From NCBI GenBank assembly GCA_030528845.1, contig JAUMYC010000043.1:1-7786 (forward strand): DNA of 7,786 bases, written 5' to 3'. The position numbers were made by a program, and so were the translations under genes. Below, piece by piece: positions 1-5,913 of this stretch. Position 1 is the first letter of the stretch; every line of letters begins with the position of its first letter. A model generated the notes under the pieces. That model searched no databases, was not told the origin of the DNA, and saw only the letters and a program-made list of their open reading frames with translations. The DNA is from Eubacteriales bacterium. Its GTDB lineage: Bacteria; Bacillota_A; Clostridia; Christensenellales; Aristaeellaceae.

Positions 1-2
1 AG

Positions 3-59
3 CCCGCCGAGCATTTCTGCGACGGGAAAAACGAGGGCGAACAGGAGCAGGAAAAGTAA
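3..59 (+). CDS. C-terminal end of an upstream ORF (partial), possibly Asp23/Gls24 family
   Basis: Frame 3 is open from the left edge to a TAA at 57-59 and encodes 18 residues, ending in the acidic, Gln/Glu-rich tail GEQEQEK. That fits the charged C-terminus of many Asp23/Gls24 envelope-stress proteins. In Firmicutes such a gene usually lies just before amaP or nusB, so the location supports the guess. The fragment is too short to identify by itself. It ends 40 bases before the next start, with no terminator between, so it probably shares a transcript with amaP. The identity is inferred from context only. Confidence 0.35.
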   Translation, partial: PAEHFCDGKNEGEQEQEK

Positions 60-99
60 TTTCTGCTGTGCTGTCGCCGGAAGGACGGTGACATATTAA

Positions 100-999
100 A
101 TGAAACTTCGCGTGAAGGACAGGATCGCGCTTGCGGTCTATTGTCTCGTTGTGATCGGCCTCGCCGCATTGCTTGCGATGTATATGGGGCCTTGGGGCTA
201 TGTCATCGCGGCGCTGGTTGCGGTGTTTTCCGTGTATATTCTGTGGCTTGCCGTGCAGTTTAAGCCGCACAGAGACAAAAACAGCGTCTCCGTGCAGACG
301 AACGACCAGGGCAACGGCGAGGTGCGCGTGAGCGTGCAGGCGCTCGACACTCTCGTCAAGCAGGCCGTAGCCGGGCATACCGAAGGTATCGCCGAGATCA
401 AGACCGGTATCGTCAACCACGATGATTCCATCTCCGTCAAGGTGGAAATGGTCCTGAACGGCGACGCGCATATCCCCAACATCACCATGCTCCTGCAGAG
501 CAGCATCAAGGGCTTTATCGAAGAATTTTCCGGCATCGCGGTGCGTGAGGTCGGCATAATGGTCAAGTCCGTCGTGCCGGTGCTCCCGCAGATCCCCTGC
601 GAGGAGCAGGCCAAGCCCGCGCTGCTGGAAGAGGAGGCGCATCTCGAAGAACTGGCGGAGCCCGCGCCCGGTGAGGAGCCCGCGCAGGAGGAAGCCCCTC
701 CGGCAGACGAGCCGACCGAAGAGGACGAGCCTGCGGCCGAGGAAGCTCAGGAAGAAGCCTGCTTCTCCGAAGAAGAGGAAGCTGCGCAGGACGGGGAAGC
801 GGATCCGCTCCCGATTGAAGATGCCGAAGAACAGGCCGAATTCGAGCCGGAAGACGACGCGTTTTTGACCGAAGAGGAGCCGGACGCGGAGCCCGAGCTT
901 CAGGAGGAAGAAATTCCGGAAGAAGAAGCGGCTCTCCTGCAGGAGGAAGACGAGGAAGCGCCCGAGGAGATGCAAAAGGAAGAACCCAAGGAGAAATGA
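100..999 (+). CDS. amaP: Alkaline shock response membrane anchor protein AmaP, with long acidic tail
   Basis: A 299-residue protein with two N-terminal membrane segments (about residues 9-29 and 32-54) separated by a tight MGPWG turn. A soluble domain of roughly residues 60-162 follows and resembles Asp23/Gls24 (valine/isoleucine-alternating strands, then QSSIKGFIEEFSG and VREVGIMVKSV). This is the AmaP layout. In Staphylococcus aureus AmaP anchors the abundant Asp23 protein at the membrane and takes part in the cell-envelope stress response. The start is the ATG at 100, with GGAAGGA at 79-85, a rather long spacing. The protein is longer than usual for the family (commonly about 180-200 residues) because residues 168-299 form a Glu/Asp/Pro/Ala-rich tail: I count 60 acidic residues in 132, with only four lysines. 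The tail is probably disordered and cytoplasmic. The gene is followed after 11 bases by the DUF2273 gene, its usual partner. Confidence 0.85.
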   Translation: MKLRVKDRIALAVYCLVVIGLAALLAMYMGPWGYVIAALVAVFSVYILWLAVQFKPHRDKNSVSVQTNDQGNGEVRVSVQALDTLVKQAVAGHTEGIAEIKTGIVNHDDSISVKVEMVLNGDAHIPNITMLLQSSIKGFIEEFSGIAVREVGIMVKSVVPVLPQIPCEEQAKPALLEEEAHLEELAEPAPGEEPAQEEAPPADEPTEEDEPAAEEAQEEACFSEEEEAAQDGEADPLPIEDAEEQAEFEPEDDAFLTEEEPDAEPELQEEEIPEEEAALLQEEDEEAPEEMQKEEPKEK

Positions 1000-1010
1000 G
1001 GTAGGGACGC

Positions 1011-1205
1011 ATGTCCGATCCGATGCTCAAACGCCTGATCGGCGCAGTTGTGGGCGTGGTCTGCGCCCTGATGATCATATTTTTCGGTTTTTGGAAGACC
1101 CTGCTCATCGCCCTGCTGGCCGCAGTCGGCTGGTGGGCGGCGGGCTCAAGGAAAATCCCGCAGGCCGTGCTCGATTTCGCAGCGCGTATTTTTCGCCTGC
1201 ACTGA
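1011..1205 (+). CDS. DUF2273 small membrane protein
   Basis: A 64-residue protein with two hydrophobic segments, about residues 8-24 and 27-44, joined by the short FFGFWKT turn and followed by a basic/amphipathic end. The length, the GFWKTLLIALLAAVG signature and the position right after amaP match the DUF2273 family, which is found with Asp23 and AmaP in Firmicutes envelope-stress operons. Its biochemical role is not known; membrane partnership with AmaP/Asp23 is inferred from this constant association. It starts 11 bases after the amaP stop, with an AGGTAGGG purine stretch just upstream. It is the last gene before a hairpin terminator, so it probably ends the envelope-stress unit. Confidence 0.85.
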   Translation: MSDPMLKRLIGAVVGVVCALMIIFFGFWKTLLIALLAAVGWWAAGSRKIPQAVLDFAARIFRLH

Positions 1206-1218
1206 TATGTAGACGTAA

Positions 1219-1263
1219 GCGCCATGCGGCCGGGTCACCAGCCGCATGACGCGTTTTCTCTTT
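1219..1263 (+). terminator. Rho-independent terminator after the DUF2273 gene
   Basis: The arms CATGCGGC (1223-1230) and GCCGCATG (1241-1248) pair perfectly around a 10-base loop. One C/A mismatch further out is followed by three more pairs (1219-1221 with 1250-1252). The T-rich run GTTTTCTCTTT follows at 1253-1263. It lies 13 bases after the DUF2273 stop, the expected place for a terminator. The T-tract is interrupted by two C, so termination may be partial, letting some transcription continue into nusB. Confidence 0.7.
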
Positions 1264-1333
1264 GCACGGCTTTGTGCAGGGAAAGCCCGGAGGGAATTTT
1301 TTTAGGCAAAGGCCCGCGAAGGAGCGGGGAAGA
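1264..1333 (+). promoter_or_regulatory. nusB leader with small hairpins and a T7 tract
   Basis: This non-coding stretch contains two mutually exclusive small hairpins. One is TGCAC/GTGCA (1263-1267 with 1274-1278). The other is GGCTTT/AAAGCC (1268-1273 with 1282-1287). A run of seven T follows at 1297-1303, then the hairpin CCCGC/GCGGG (1313-1317 with 1324-1328), whose loop carries most of the nusB ribosome-binding site. I see no convincing -35/-10 pair here, so the nusB promoter is either weak, unusual or further upstream. Any regulatory role is inference from these shapes. Confidence 0.3.
1319..1324 (+). promoter_or_regulatory. Ribosome-binding site for the ATG start of nusB
   Basis: AAGGAG lies 9 bases before the ATG at 1334, a good spacing. 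A second strong site, GGAGGGG at 1338-1344, lies 7 bases before an in-frame TTG at 1352. The start is therefore ambiguous between a 142- and a 136-residue NusB. Confidence 0.55.
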
Positions 1334-1762
1334 ATGCGGAGGGGAAGTAAATTGGACAGAGCACAAGCGCGCGCTGCCGCGATGCAGCTGATCTATGAAA
1401 AGGAAATGGGCGGCGACGGGGGCATCGATACCCGTGCGGGGATGCTGGAGATCGCCGAAGAGGATAAAAACACCGCCTTTATGGAAGAACTCTACGCTGC
1501 GGCGGAGGAGCATATGAGCGAGATCGACGAAAAGATCGCTTCGTTCCTGCGCAGCGGCTGGCGTCTGGAGCGCATCTCCCGCGTGGATCTGTGCATCCTG
1601 CGCATCGGCGTTGCGGAAATGTGCTATTGCGGCACGCCCGCGCCCGTCGCCATCAACGAAGCCGTCGTGCTTTCGCAGAAGTATTCCACCGAGGAGATCG
1701 GCTCGTTCATCAACGGCGTGCTCGGTTCGATCTCGCGCGCAATGGCGCAGGAGAAGGCCTGA
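1334..1762 (+). CDS. nusB: Transcription antitermination factor NusB
   Basis: A 142-residue all-helical protein of normal NusB length. NusB binds the boxA element of nascent RNA with NusE (ribosomal protein S10) and supports antitermination, chiefly on rRNA operons. The N-terminus has the typical ARAAAMQLIYEKE helix (residues 12-24). The C-terminal half holds the family signature: WRLERISRVDLCILRIGVAE (76-95), then PVAINEAVVLSQKYS (104-118) and FINGVLGSI (125-133). Possible starts are ATG 1334 (chosen; AAGGAG 9 bases upstream) and TTG 1352 (GGAGGGG 7 bases upstream), which would give the more standard MDRAQAR beginning. An open frame further back to TTG 1262 has no ribosome-binding site and runs through the terminator, so it is rejected. 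The next gene begins 3 bases after the stop. Confidence 0.92.
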   Translation: MRRGSKLDRAQARAAAMQLIYEKEMGGDGGIDTRAGMLEIAEEDKNTAFMEELYAAAEEHMSEIDEKIASFLRSGWRLERISRVDLCILRIGVAEMCYCGTPAPVAINEAVVLSQKYSTEEIGSFINGVLGSISRAMAQEKA

Positions 1763-1765
1763 GCC

Positions 1766-2710
1766 ATGGGCGTTCTCGGCATCGATACCAGCTGCTATAC
1801 CACCTCCGTGGCCTATGCCGCAGAGGGAACGGAGCCCGTGCAGGCGAGGCGGATCCTGAACGTCCCGGAAGGAAAACGGGGCCTGCAGCAGTCCGGCGCG
1901 CTGTTTCAGCATGTGCAGAACCTGCCGGTGCTGGTCGAAGAGCTGCGCGCAAAGCTGCCGGCGATGCAGATCGACGCCGTATGCGCGAGCACGAGGCCCC
2001 GCGACGCGGAGGGCAGCTATATGCCGGTCTTCCTTGCCGGCGAGGGCACTGCGCGCGCCGTCGCGGCTTCGCTTCAGGTGCCCTTTTTTGCCACTACGCA
2101 CCAGCAGGGCCATGTCCGCGCCGCCATTTTGCACAGCGGTGTGCCGCAGGGCGATTTTCTGGCGGTGCATCTCTCCGGCGGCACGACCGAGCTTCTGCAT
2201 ACAGGGTCCGATCTGCATGTCGACCTGCTCGGCGGCACGGAGGATCTCAACGCCGGGCAGCTCGTGGACAGAACGGGCGTTGCGCTCGGGCTGCCCTTTC
2301 CGTGCGGCCCGCATCTGGAGGAGCTGGCCAAGGGCGGCGCCGCACAGTCGAGGATCCCGCTTTCGGCCAAAGGGCTCTCGCTGCATTTCTCCGGTGCAGA
2401 GGCGCAGATCATGCGCTGGATCGAGAGCGGCGAAATGAGAAAAGAAGATATAGCGGCGGAGGTATATTCTTATCTGAGCCGCGCGGTCGCGCATCTGCTG
2501 ATCGAGGGCCATCGCACCACGGGCTGTAAGAGCGCGCTGATCGCGGGCGGCGTTTCTTCCTCCGCGCGGTTCCGTGCGCTGCTCCCGCAGCGCCTTCAAA
2601 GGAAAAAATGCCCCGTGCGGCTGTATTGGGGCAAGCCGGAATATTCTTCCGACAACGCCGTCGGCGCTGCGCTGATCGGCTTGGAAAAACTAATGGAAGG
2701 GAAGGAATGA
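1766..2710 (+). CDS. Kae1/TsaD-like protein (peptidase M22 family paralog)
   Basis: A 314-residue ASKHA-fold protein related to TsaD, the enzyme that with TsaB/TsaE makes t6A37 in tRNA, but clearly not standard TsaD. Shared landmarks are the N-terminal GIDTSC (5-10), the metal-ligand motif HxxxH (H112, H116 in HQQGH), the glycine loop LSGGTTEL (136-143), GLPFPCGPHLEELA (175-188), FSGAEAQIM (208-216), GGVSSSARFR (261-270) and the C-terminal SSDNAVGAALIG with the expected third ligand D296. Departures: TSCDET of TsaD reads TSCYTT, and the conserved SGGHT loop reads SGGTT. The RPRDAEGSYMPVFLAG block (77-92) looks typical of a second, Clostridia-type M22 family, as far as I recall. The true tsaD is presumably elsewhere. 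Old names such as O-sialoglycoprotein endopeptidase should not be taken literally. It lies 3 bases after nusB and overlaps folD by 4 bases (ATGA), so it is translationally coupled. Function unknown. Confidence 0.82.
   Translation: MGVLGIDTSCYTTSVAYAAEGTEPVQARRILNVPEGKRGLQQSGALFQHVQNLPVLVEELRAKLPAMQIDAVCASTRPRDAEGSYMPVFLAGEGTARAVAASLQVPFFATTHQQGHVRAAILHSGVPQGDFLAVHLSGGTTELLHTGSDLHVDLLGGTEDLNAGQLVDRTGVALGLPFPCGPHLEELAKGGAAQSRIPLSAKGLSLHFSGAEAQIMRWIESGEMRKEDIAAEVYSYLSRAVAHLLIEGHRTTGCKSALIAGGVSSSARFRALLPQRLQRKKCPVRLYWGKPEYSSDNAVGAALIGLEKLMEGKE
2702..2706 (+). promoter_or_regulatory. Ribosome-binding site near the folD start
   Basis: AAGGA lies 9 bases before the ATG at 2716. Another purine run, GGAAGGG (2695-2701), lies 5 bases before the ATG at 2707. 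Four in-frame ATG codons (2707, 2716, 2725, 2731) follow, so the exact folD start is uncertain by up to eight residues. Confidence 0.45.
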
Positions 2711-3579
2711 GCACAATGACGGCAATGATCATGGACGGCAAAAACACCGCGAAAGAGATCCGCATCGCGCTGCGCAAGAGGATCGCAGCCCTGCAGCAGA
2801 GGGGAGTCACGCCCGGCCTTGCCGTGATCCTCGCCGGGGCAGATCCCGCTTCGCAGATCTACGTGCGCAACAAGGAAAAGGCCTGCGAAAAGGTTGGCAT
2901 CCTTTCGCGCACCATCCGCCTCGACGAAACAGCGACACAGGAAGATCTCCTGCGCACCATCGAAGAGCTCAACGCCGACCCGGCCATTCACGGCATCCTG
3001 CTGCAGCTGCCCACCTTCGCCCATCTCGATTCCAAGGCCGCGCTGCAGGCGATCGCGCCGGAAAAGGACGTGGACGGCTTCCATCCCATCAACGCGGGCA
3101 AGCTCTTTTTGGGCGAAGAGGCCCCTGTGGCCTGCACGCCGGCGGGCTGCATGGAGCTGCTCAAGCGGGCCGGCGTGCCGCTTTCGGGTAAAAATGCCGT
3201 CGTCATCGGCCGCAGCAATATCGTCGGCAAACCCATGGCCATGCTGCTGATGCAGGCAAACTGCACCGTGACGATCTGCCACAGCAGGACGCAGGATCTT
3301 CCCGCTGTCACGCGCGGGGCGGACATTCTCGTCGCGGCCATCGGCAAGCCGAGGTTCGTCACGCGGGACATGGTCAAGCCCGGCGCGGTGGTGCTGGATG
3401 TCGGCATCAACAGGCTGGAGGACGGCACGGTTTGCGGCGACGTGGACAGCGAGGCCGTAGCGGAGGTCGCTTCTTATATCACCCCTGTTCCCGGCGGCGT
3501 CGGCCCGATGACCATCGCGATGCTGCTGGTCAACGCCGTGAGCGCGGCGGAGCATTATGCAGAGCAGCTGGACGCTTAG
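2707..3579 (+). CDS. folD: Bifunctional methylenetetrahydrofolate dehydrogenase/cyclohydrolase FolD
   Basis: A 290-residue cytoplasmic enzyme of normal FolD length. It oxidises 5,10-methylene-THF to methenyl-THF with NADP and hydrolyses that to 10-formyl-THF, supplying one-carbon units for purines and formyl-Met-tRNA. The substrate-domain motif YVRNKEKACEKVGI (52-65) includes the catalytic Lys (K56) and Tyr52. GILLQLP (97-102) carries Gln100, and EKDVDGFHPIN (119-129) carries Asp123. The nucleotide-binding signature is VIGRSNIVGKPMAMLL (166-181), and the C-terminal signature is PVPGGVGPMTIAMLL (260-274). The ATG at 2707 overlaps the preceding stop (ATGA). ATG 2716 has the better-spaced ribosome site and would remove three residues. 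The 3' end overlaps xseA by 23 bases. Placement next to nusB and xseA is standard in Firmicutes. Confidence 0.96.
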   Translation: MSTMTAMIMDGKNTAKEIRIALRKRIAALQQRGVTPGLAVILAGADPASQIYVRNKEKACEKVGILSRTIRLDETATQEDLLRTIEELNADPAIHGILLQLPTFAHLDSKAALQAIAPEKDVDGFHPINAGKLFLGEEAPVACTPAGCMELLKRAGVPLSGKNAVVIGRSNIVGKPMAMLLMQANCTVTICHSRTQDLPAVTRGADILVAAIGKPRFVTRDMVKPGAVVLDVGINRLEDGTVCGDVDSEAVAEVASYITPVPGGVGPMTIAMLLVNAVSAAEHYAEQLDA

Positions 3580-4804
3580 TGTCAGCCAGCTCAATGAATA
3601 CGTGCGCGTGCAGCTCGCGTCCGATCCCGTCCTGCGAGATCTGAGCGTGGAGGGGGAGATCTCCGGCTTCAAGCGCGCGGTGAGCGGCCATATGTACTTT
3701 GCCCTGAAGGACGAGGGCGCGCGCGTGCAGTGCGTCATGTTCCGGCAATACGCCCTCGGGTTGGATTTTTTGCCCGCAGACGGCATGAGAGTGACGCTGC
3801 GGGGCAGCGCCTCGCTTTTTGTGCGCGACGGCTCCTATCAGGTGTATGTCGAGGACATGCAGCGGCAGGGCGTGGGCGATCTGTACCGCGAATTTGTGCT
3901 GCTCAAGGAACGGCTCTCGCGCGAGGGCTTGTTTGACCCTGCGCGGAAAAAGCCGCTTCCGGAGCTGCCGCGCTGCGTGGGCATCGTCACCAGCCGCACG
4001 GGCGCCGTGCTGCATGACATCCTGCGCGTGGGCTGGAGCCGCTGGCCCAACATGCGCTTCCTACTTGCGCCGTGCGCGGTGCAGGGTGAGCAAGCCGCCG
4101 GAGAGATCGTCGCAGCCATCGAATCGCTCAACCGTTATGCGCCCGAATGCGACGTCATTCTCTGCGGGCGCGGCGGCGGCTCGCTGGAGGATCTCCGGCC
4201 GTTCAATGAAGAGCGCGTGGCGCGCGCCATTTGCGCAAGCCGTATCCCCGTCGTTTCCTGCGTAGGCCATGAGACGGACTTCACCATTGCCGATTTTGCG
4301 GCGGATCATCGCGCGGCGACGCCCTCAAATGCGGCGGAGATCGCCATCCCGCTGCAAAGCGACTATATCGAACTGCTGCAAGAGAGCGCGTTTTCGCTGC
4401 GCAGAGCTGCGCAGCATAAGACCGCGCGCCTGCGGCAGGAGCTTTCGGCGCTTGCTTCGCGTCCGCTCTTTCGGGCTCCGGCGTCCGCGTGGGTAGAGCC
4501 GCGCAGAGAGGAACTGAGCCAGTTGAAACGGCGGCTGCAGGCGGCGGCAAGGAGCGCGCTGCAGACCTCCCGCTCAGCCCTTGCGCTGGAAGAGGCGAGG
4601 CTCAAGGCGCTGCGCCCGGGCGCTCCTCTGGAGAGGGGCTACGCCCTGATCGAGCAGAACGGAAAAATCGCAGCGGGCAGCGCGCAGCTGCAGCCCGGCC
4701 CGGCACTGGTCCGGATGCACGACGGCTGCTGGACTGCCGACCTGACAGGCAAAATCGAAGGGAGCGCATGGGAACATGCCGAGGAAAAAGGAACCGACGT
4801 TTGA
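3557..4804 (+). CDS. xseA: Exodeoxyribonuclease VII large subunit
   Basis: A 415-residue protein within the usual 400-450 range. With several XseB copies it forms exonuclease VII, which degrades single-stranded DNA from both ends to oligonucleotides. The N-terminal OB fold (about 5-102) contains SVSQLNEYV, VEGEISGFK and GHMYFALKD. The catalytic domain begins near LPRCVGIVTSRTGAVLHDI (137-155). It contains GRGGGSLEDL (204-213) and then PVVSCVGHETDFTIADFAAD (231-250) followed by ATPSNAAE, the core family motifs. A long helical/coiled-coil stretch (about 265-355) leads to the C-terminal GYAL element (361-364). The residue after EDL is usually Trp (EDLW.FN) but is Arg214 here. The start at ATG 3557 has GGAG 4 bases upstream and lies inside the folD 3' end. 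The 3' end overlaps xseB by 29 bases, suggesting coupled synthesis. Confidence 0.95.
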   Translation: MQSSWTLSVSQLNEYVRVQLASDPVLRDLSVEGEISGFKRAVSGHMYFALKDEGARVQCVMFRQYALGLDFLPADGMRVTLRGSASLFVRDGSYQVYVEDMQRQGVGDLYREFVLLKERLSREGLFDPARKKPLPELPRCVGIVTSRTGAVLHDILRVGWSRWPNMRFLLAPCAVQGEQAAGEIVAAIESLNRYAPECDVILCGRGGGSLEDLRPFNEERVARAICASRIPVVSCVGHETDFTIADFAADHRAATPSNAAEIAIPLQSDYIELLQESAFSLRRAAQHKTARLRQELSALASRPLFRAPASAWVEPRREELSQLKRRLQAAARSALQTSRSALALEEARLKALRPGAPLERGYALIEQNGKIAAGSAQLQPGPALVRMHDGCWTADLTGKIEGSAWEHAEEKGTDV

Positions 4805-5018
4805 GGAAAAGCTGGGCAGGCTGCGCGAGCTGGTCGAATTGCTGGAGGATGCGCAGATGCCCCTGAAGGAGACCTTCGCAGCCTATGAAGAGGGCGTACA
4901 GCTGCTCGGTGAACTGGAAAGGATGCTCTCGGAAGGCAAAAGGCGCATAGAGGAAATGTCCAAAGACGGACTGAAGACGGATATCACGGGCGACGTTGCC
5001 CGGACAAAGGAAGGGTAA
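4776..5018 (+). CDS. xseB: Exodeoxyribonuclease VII small subunit
   Basis: An 80-residue, highly charged helical protein. The pattern FEEKLGRLRELVELLED (9-25), then MPLKETFAAYEEGVQLL (28-44) and a third helix through about residue 61 is the XseB three-helix signature. XseB binds the XseA coiled-coil region and is needed for active exonuclease VII. The start at ATG 4776 is nested in the end of xseA. AAGGGAG (4758-4764) lies 11 bases upstream, and the frame opens with the family's common basic leader (MPRKKEP). The C-terminal 15-20 residues are variable. ispA begins 7 bases after the stop. Confidence 0.93.
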   Translation: MPRKKEPTFEEKLGRLRELVELLEDAQMPLKETFAAYEEGVQLLGELERMLSEGKRRIEEMSKDGLKTDITGDVARTKEG

Positions 5019-5025
5019 GCGATCC

Positions 5026-5901
5026 ATGACTACGCATGCGGAATTTGTGCGCGATATCGAAAATAAGCTGCGCACGGTGTTCTATGGCAATTCCGGCATT
5101 CAGGCCGAATCCATGTCCTACAGCCTGCTCGCGGGAGGCAAGCGGCTGCGCCCGGTGATGCTGCTGGAAGCGGTGGAAATGCTCGGCGGTTCGATCGAAG
5201 AGGCGATGATCCCGGCCTGCGCGGTCGAAATGATCCATACCTATTCCCTCATCCACGATGACCTCCCCGGCATGGACGACGATACTCTGCGCCGCGGCGT
5301 GCCCACAAACCATGTGGTCTACGGCGTGGGGCAGGCCATCCTTGCGGGAGACGGCCTGCTCACGCATGCGTTTCAGATCCTTGCGGAGAACGCGCTGAAC
5401 TACCCCGAGCACGCGGTGCGCCATATCTGGGCCATCCGCGAGATCGCCTCTGCAGCCGGCGTAAACGGCATGATCCAGGGCCAAAGTCTGGATCTGCTCT
5501 GCGAGCGCGAGGGCGGCGGCGCCAACGAGCTCGAGCTGATCCACCTCGGCAAAACAGCTGCCATGTTTCGCGGCGCGCTGCGCGCGGGCGGAAGGCTGGC
5601 CGGGGCGAACGACGGCGAGCTCTACGCGCTGACCGAATTTGCGCGCAATTACGGGCTTTTGTTCCAGTATGCCGACGACATCATGGACGTCGTCTCCTCC
5701 GCCGAGAAGATGGGCAAGTCGATCGGCAAGGACGAAAAGAGCGGCAAGCTCACGGCGGTCTCGCTCTACGGGCTCGACGGAGCGAAGGAGCGCTGCCGGA
5801 CGCTCTATACCGATGCGATCGACGCGCTGCGCGCCTTCGAGGGCAGGAGCGAGTATTTCCATCAGATCGCGCAGGATTGCGTCGAGAAGATCGATATGTA
5901 A
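5026..5901 (+). CDS. ispA: Polyprenyl (farnesyl-type) diphosphate synthase IspA
   Basis: A 291-residue all-helical trans-prenyltransferase of short-chain length. It condenses IPP with DMAPP/GPP to give geranyl and farnesyl diphosphate, the precursor for undecaprenyl phosphate and other isoprenoids. Visible motifs are GGKRLRP (37-43, diphosphate binding), the first Asp-rich motif HDDLPGMDDD (77-86), GQSLDLL (152-158) and the second Asp-rich motif QYADDIMD (214-221), with the Lys-rich GKSIGKDEKSGK (230-241) after it. YS two helix turns before the first Asp motif gives no bulky clue against a C15 product, but chain length is inferred. The start at ATG 5026 follows AAGGAAGGG (5007-5015). The open frame back to TTG 4996 lies inside xseB and is not used. 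It is grouped with xseAB upstream and dxs downstream, as in Bacillus. Confidence 0.93.
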   Translation: MTTHAEFVRDIENKLRTVFYGNSGIQAESMSYSLLAGGKRLRPVMLLEAVEMLGGSIEEAMIPACAVEMIHTYSLIHDDLPGMDDDTLRRGVPTNHVVYGVGQAILAGDGLLTHAFQILAENALNYPEHAVRHIWAIREIASAAGVNGMIQGQSLDLLCEREGGGANELELIHLGKTAAMFRGALRAGGRLAGANDGELYALTEFARNYGLLFQYADDIMDVVSSAEKMGKSIGKDEKSGKLTAVSLYGLDGAKERCRTLYTDAIDALRAFEGRSEYFHQIAQDCVEKIDM

Positions 5902-5913
5902 GGAGCGGGAAGA

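Noticed and set aside
671..868. Short + strand frame rich in Arg/Lys/Pro
   Set aside because: It is a shifted reading of the AmaP acidic tail (GAAGA read as AGA/AAG), with no start signal of its own.
606..996. Possible tandem DNA repeat in the purine-rich tract
   Set aside because: The GAG/GAA codons recur but I could not define a regular repeat unit. It is low-complexity coding sequence.
1185..1215. Possible -10-like TATGTA near the DUF2273 stop
   Set aside because: No matching -35 at a proper distance, and the terminator hairpin would follow at once.
563..1225. Minus-strand open frame of 220 codons, Pro/Arg/Leu-rich
   Set aside because: It mirrors the Glu/Ala-rich AmaP tail. The Leu/Pro/Arg composition is just the complement of GAG/GAA/GCC codons.
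1262..1333. N-terminal extension of NusB to TTG 1262
   Set aside because: It has no ribosome-binding site, starts within the terminator T-tract, and encodes residues not found in NusB proteins.
1235..2599. Long open frame on the minus strand (454 codons)
   Set aside because: It lies antisense to nusB and the TsaD-like gene, both with clear family motifs. Its product is rich in Arg/Ala/His without recognisable domains, as expected for a shadow frame in GC-rich DNA.
2596..3786. Minus-strand open frame of 396 codons
   Set aside because: It is antisense to folD and the start of xseA, with no plausible domain. It is a by-product of codon bias.
4984..5862. Minus-strand open frame of 292 codons
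   Set aside because: It is antisense to ispA, whose Asp-rich motifs prove the + strand is coding.
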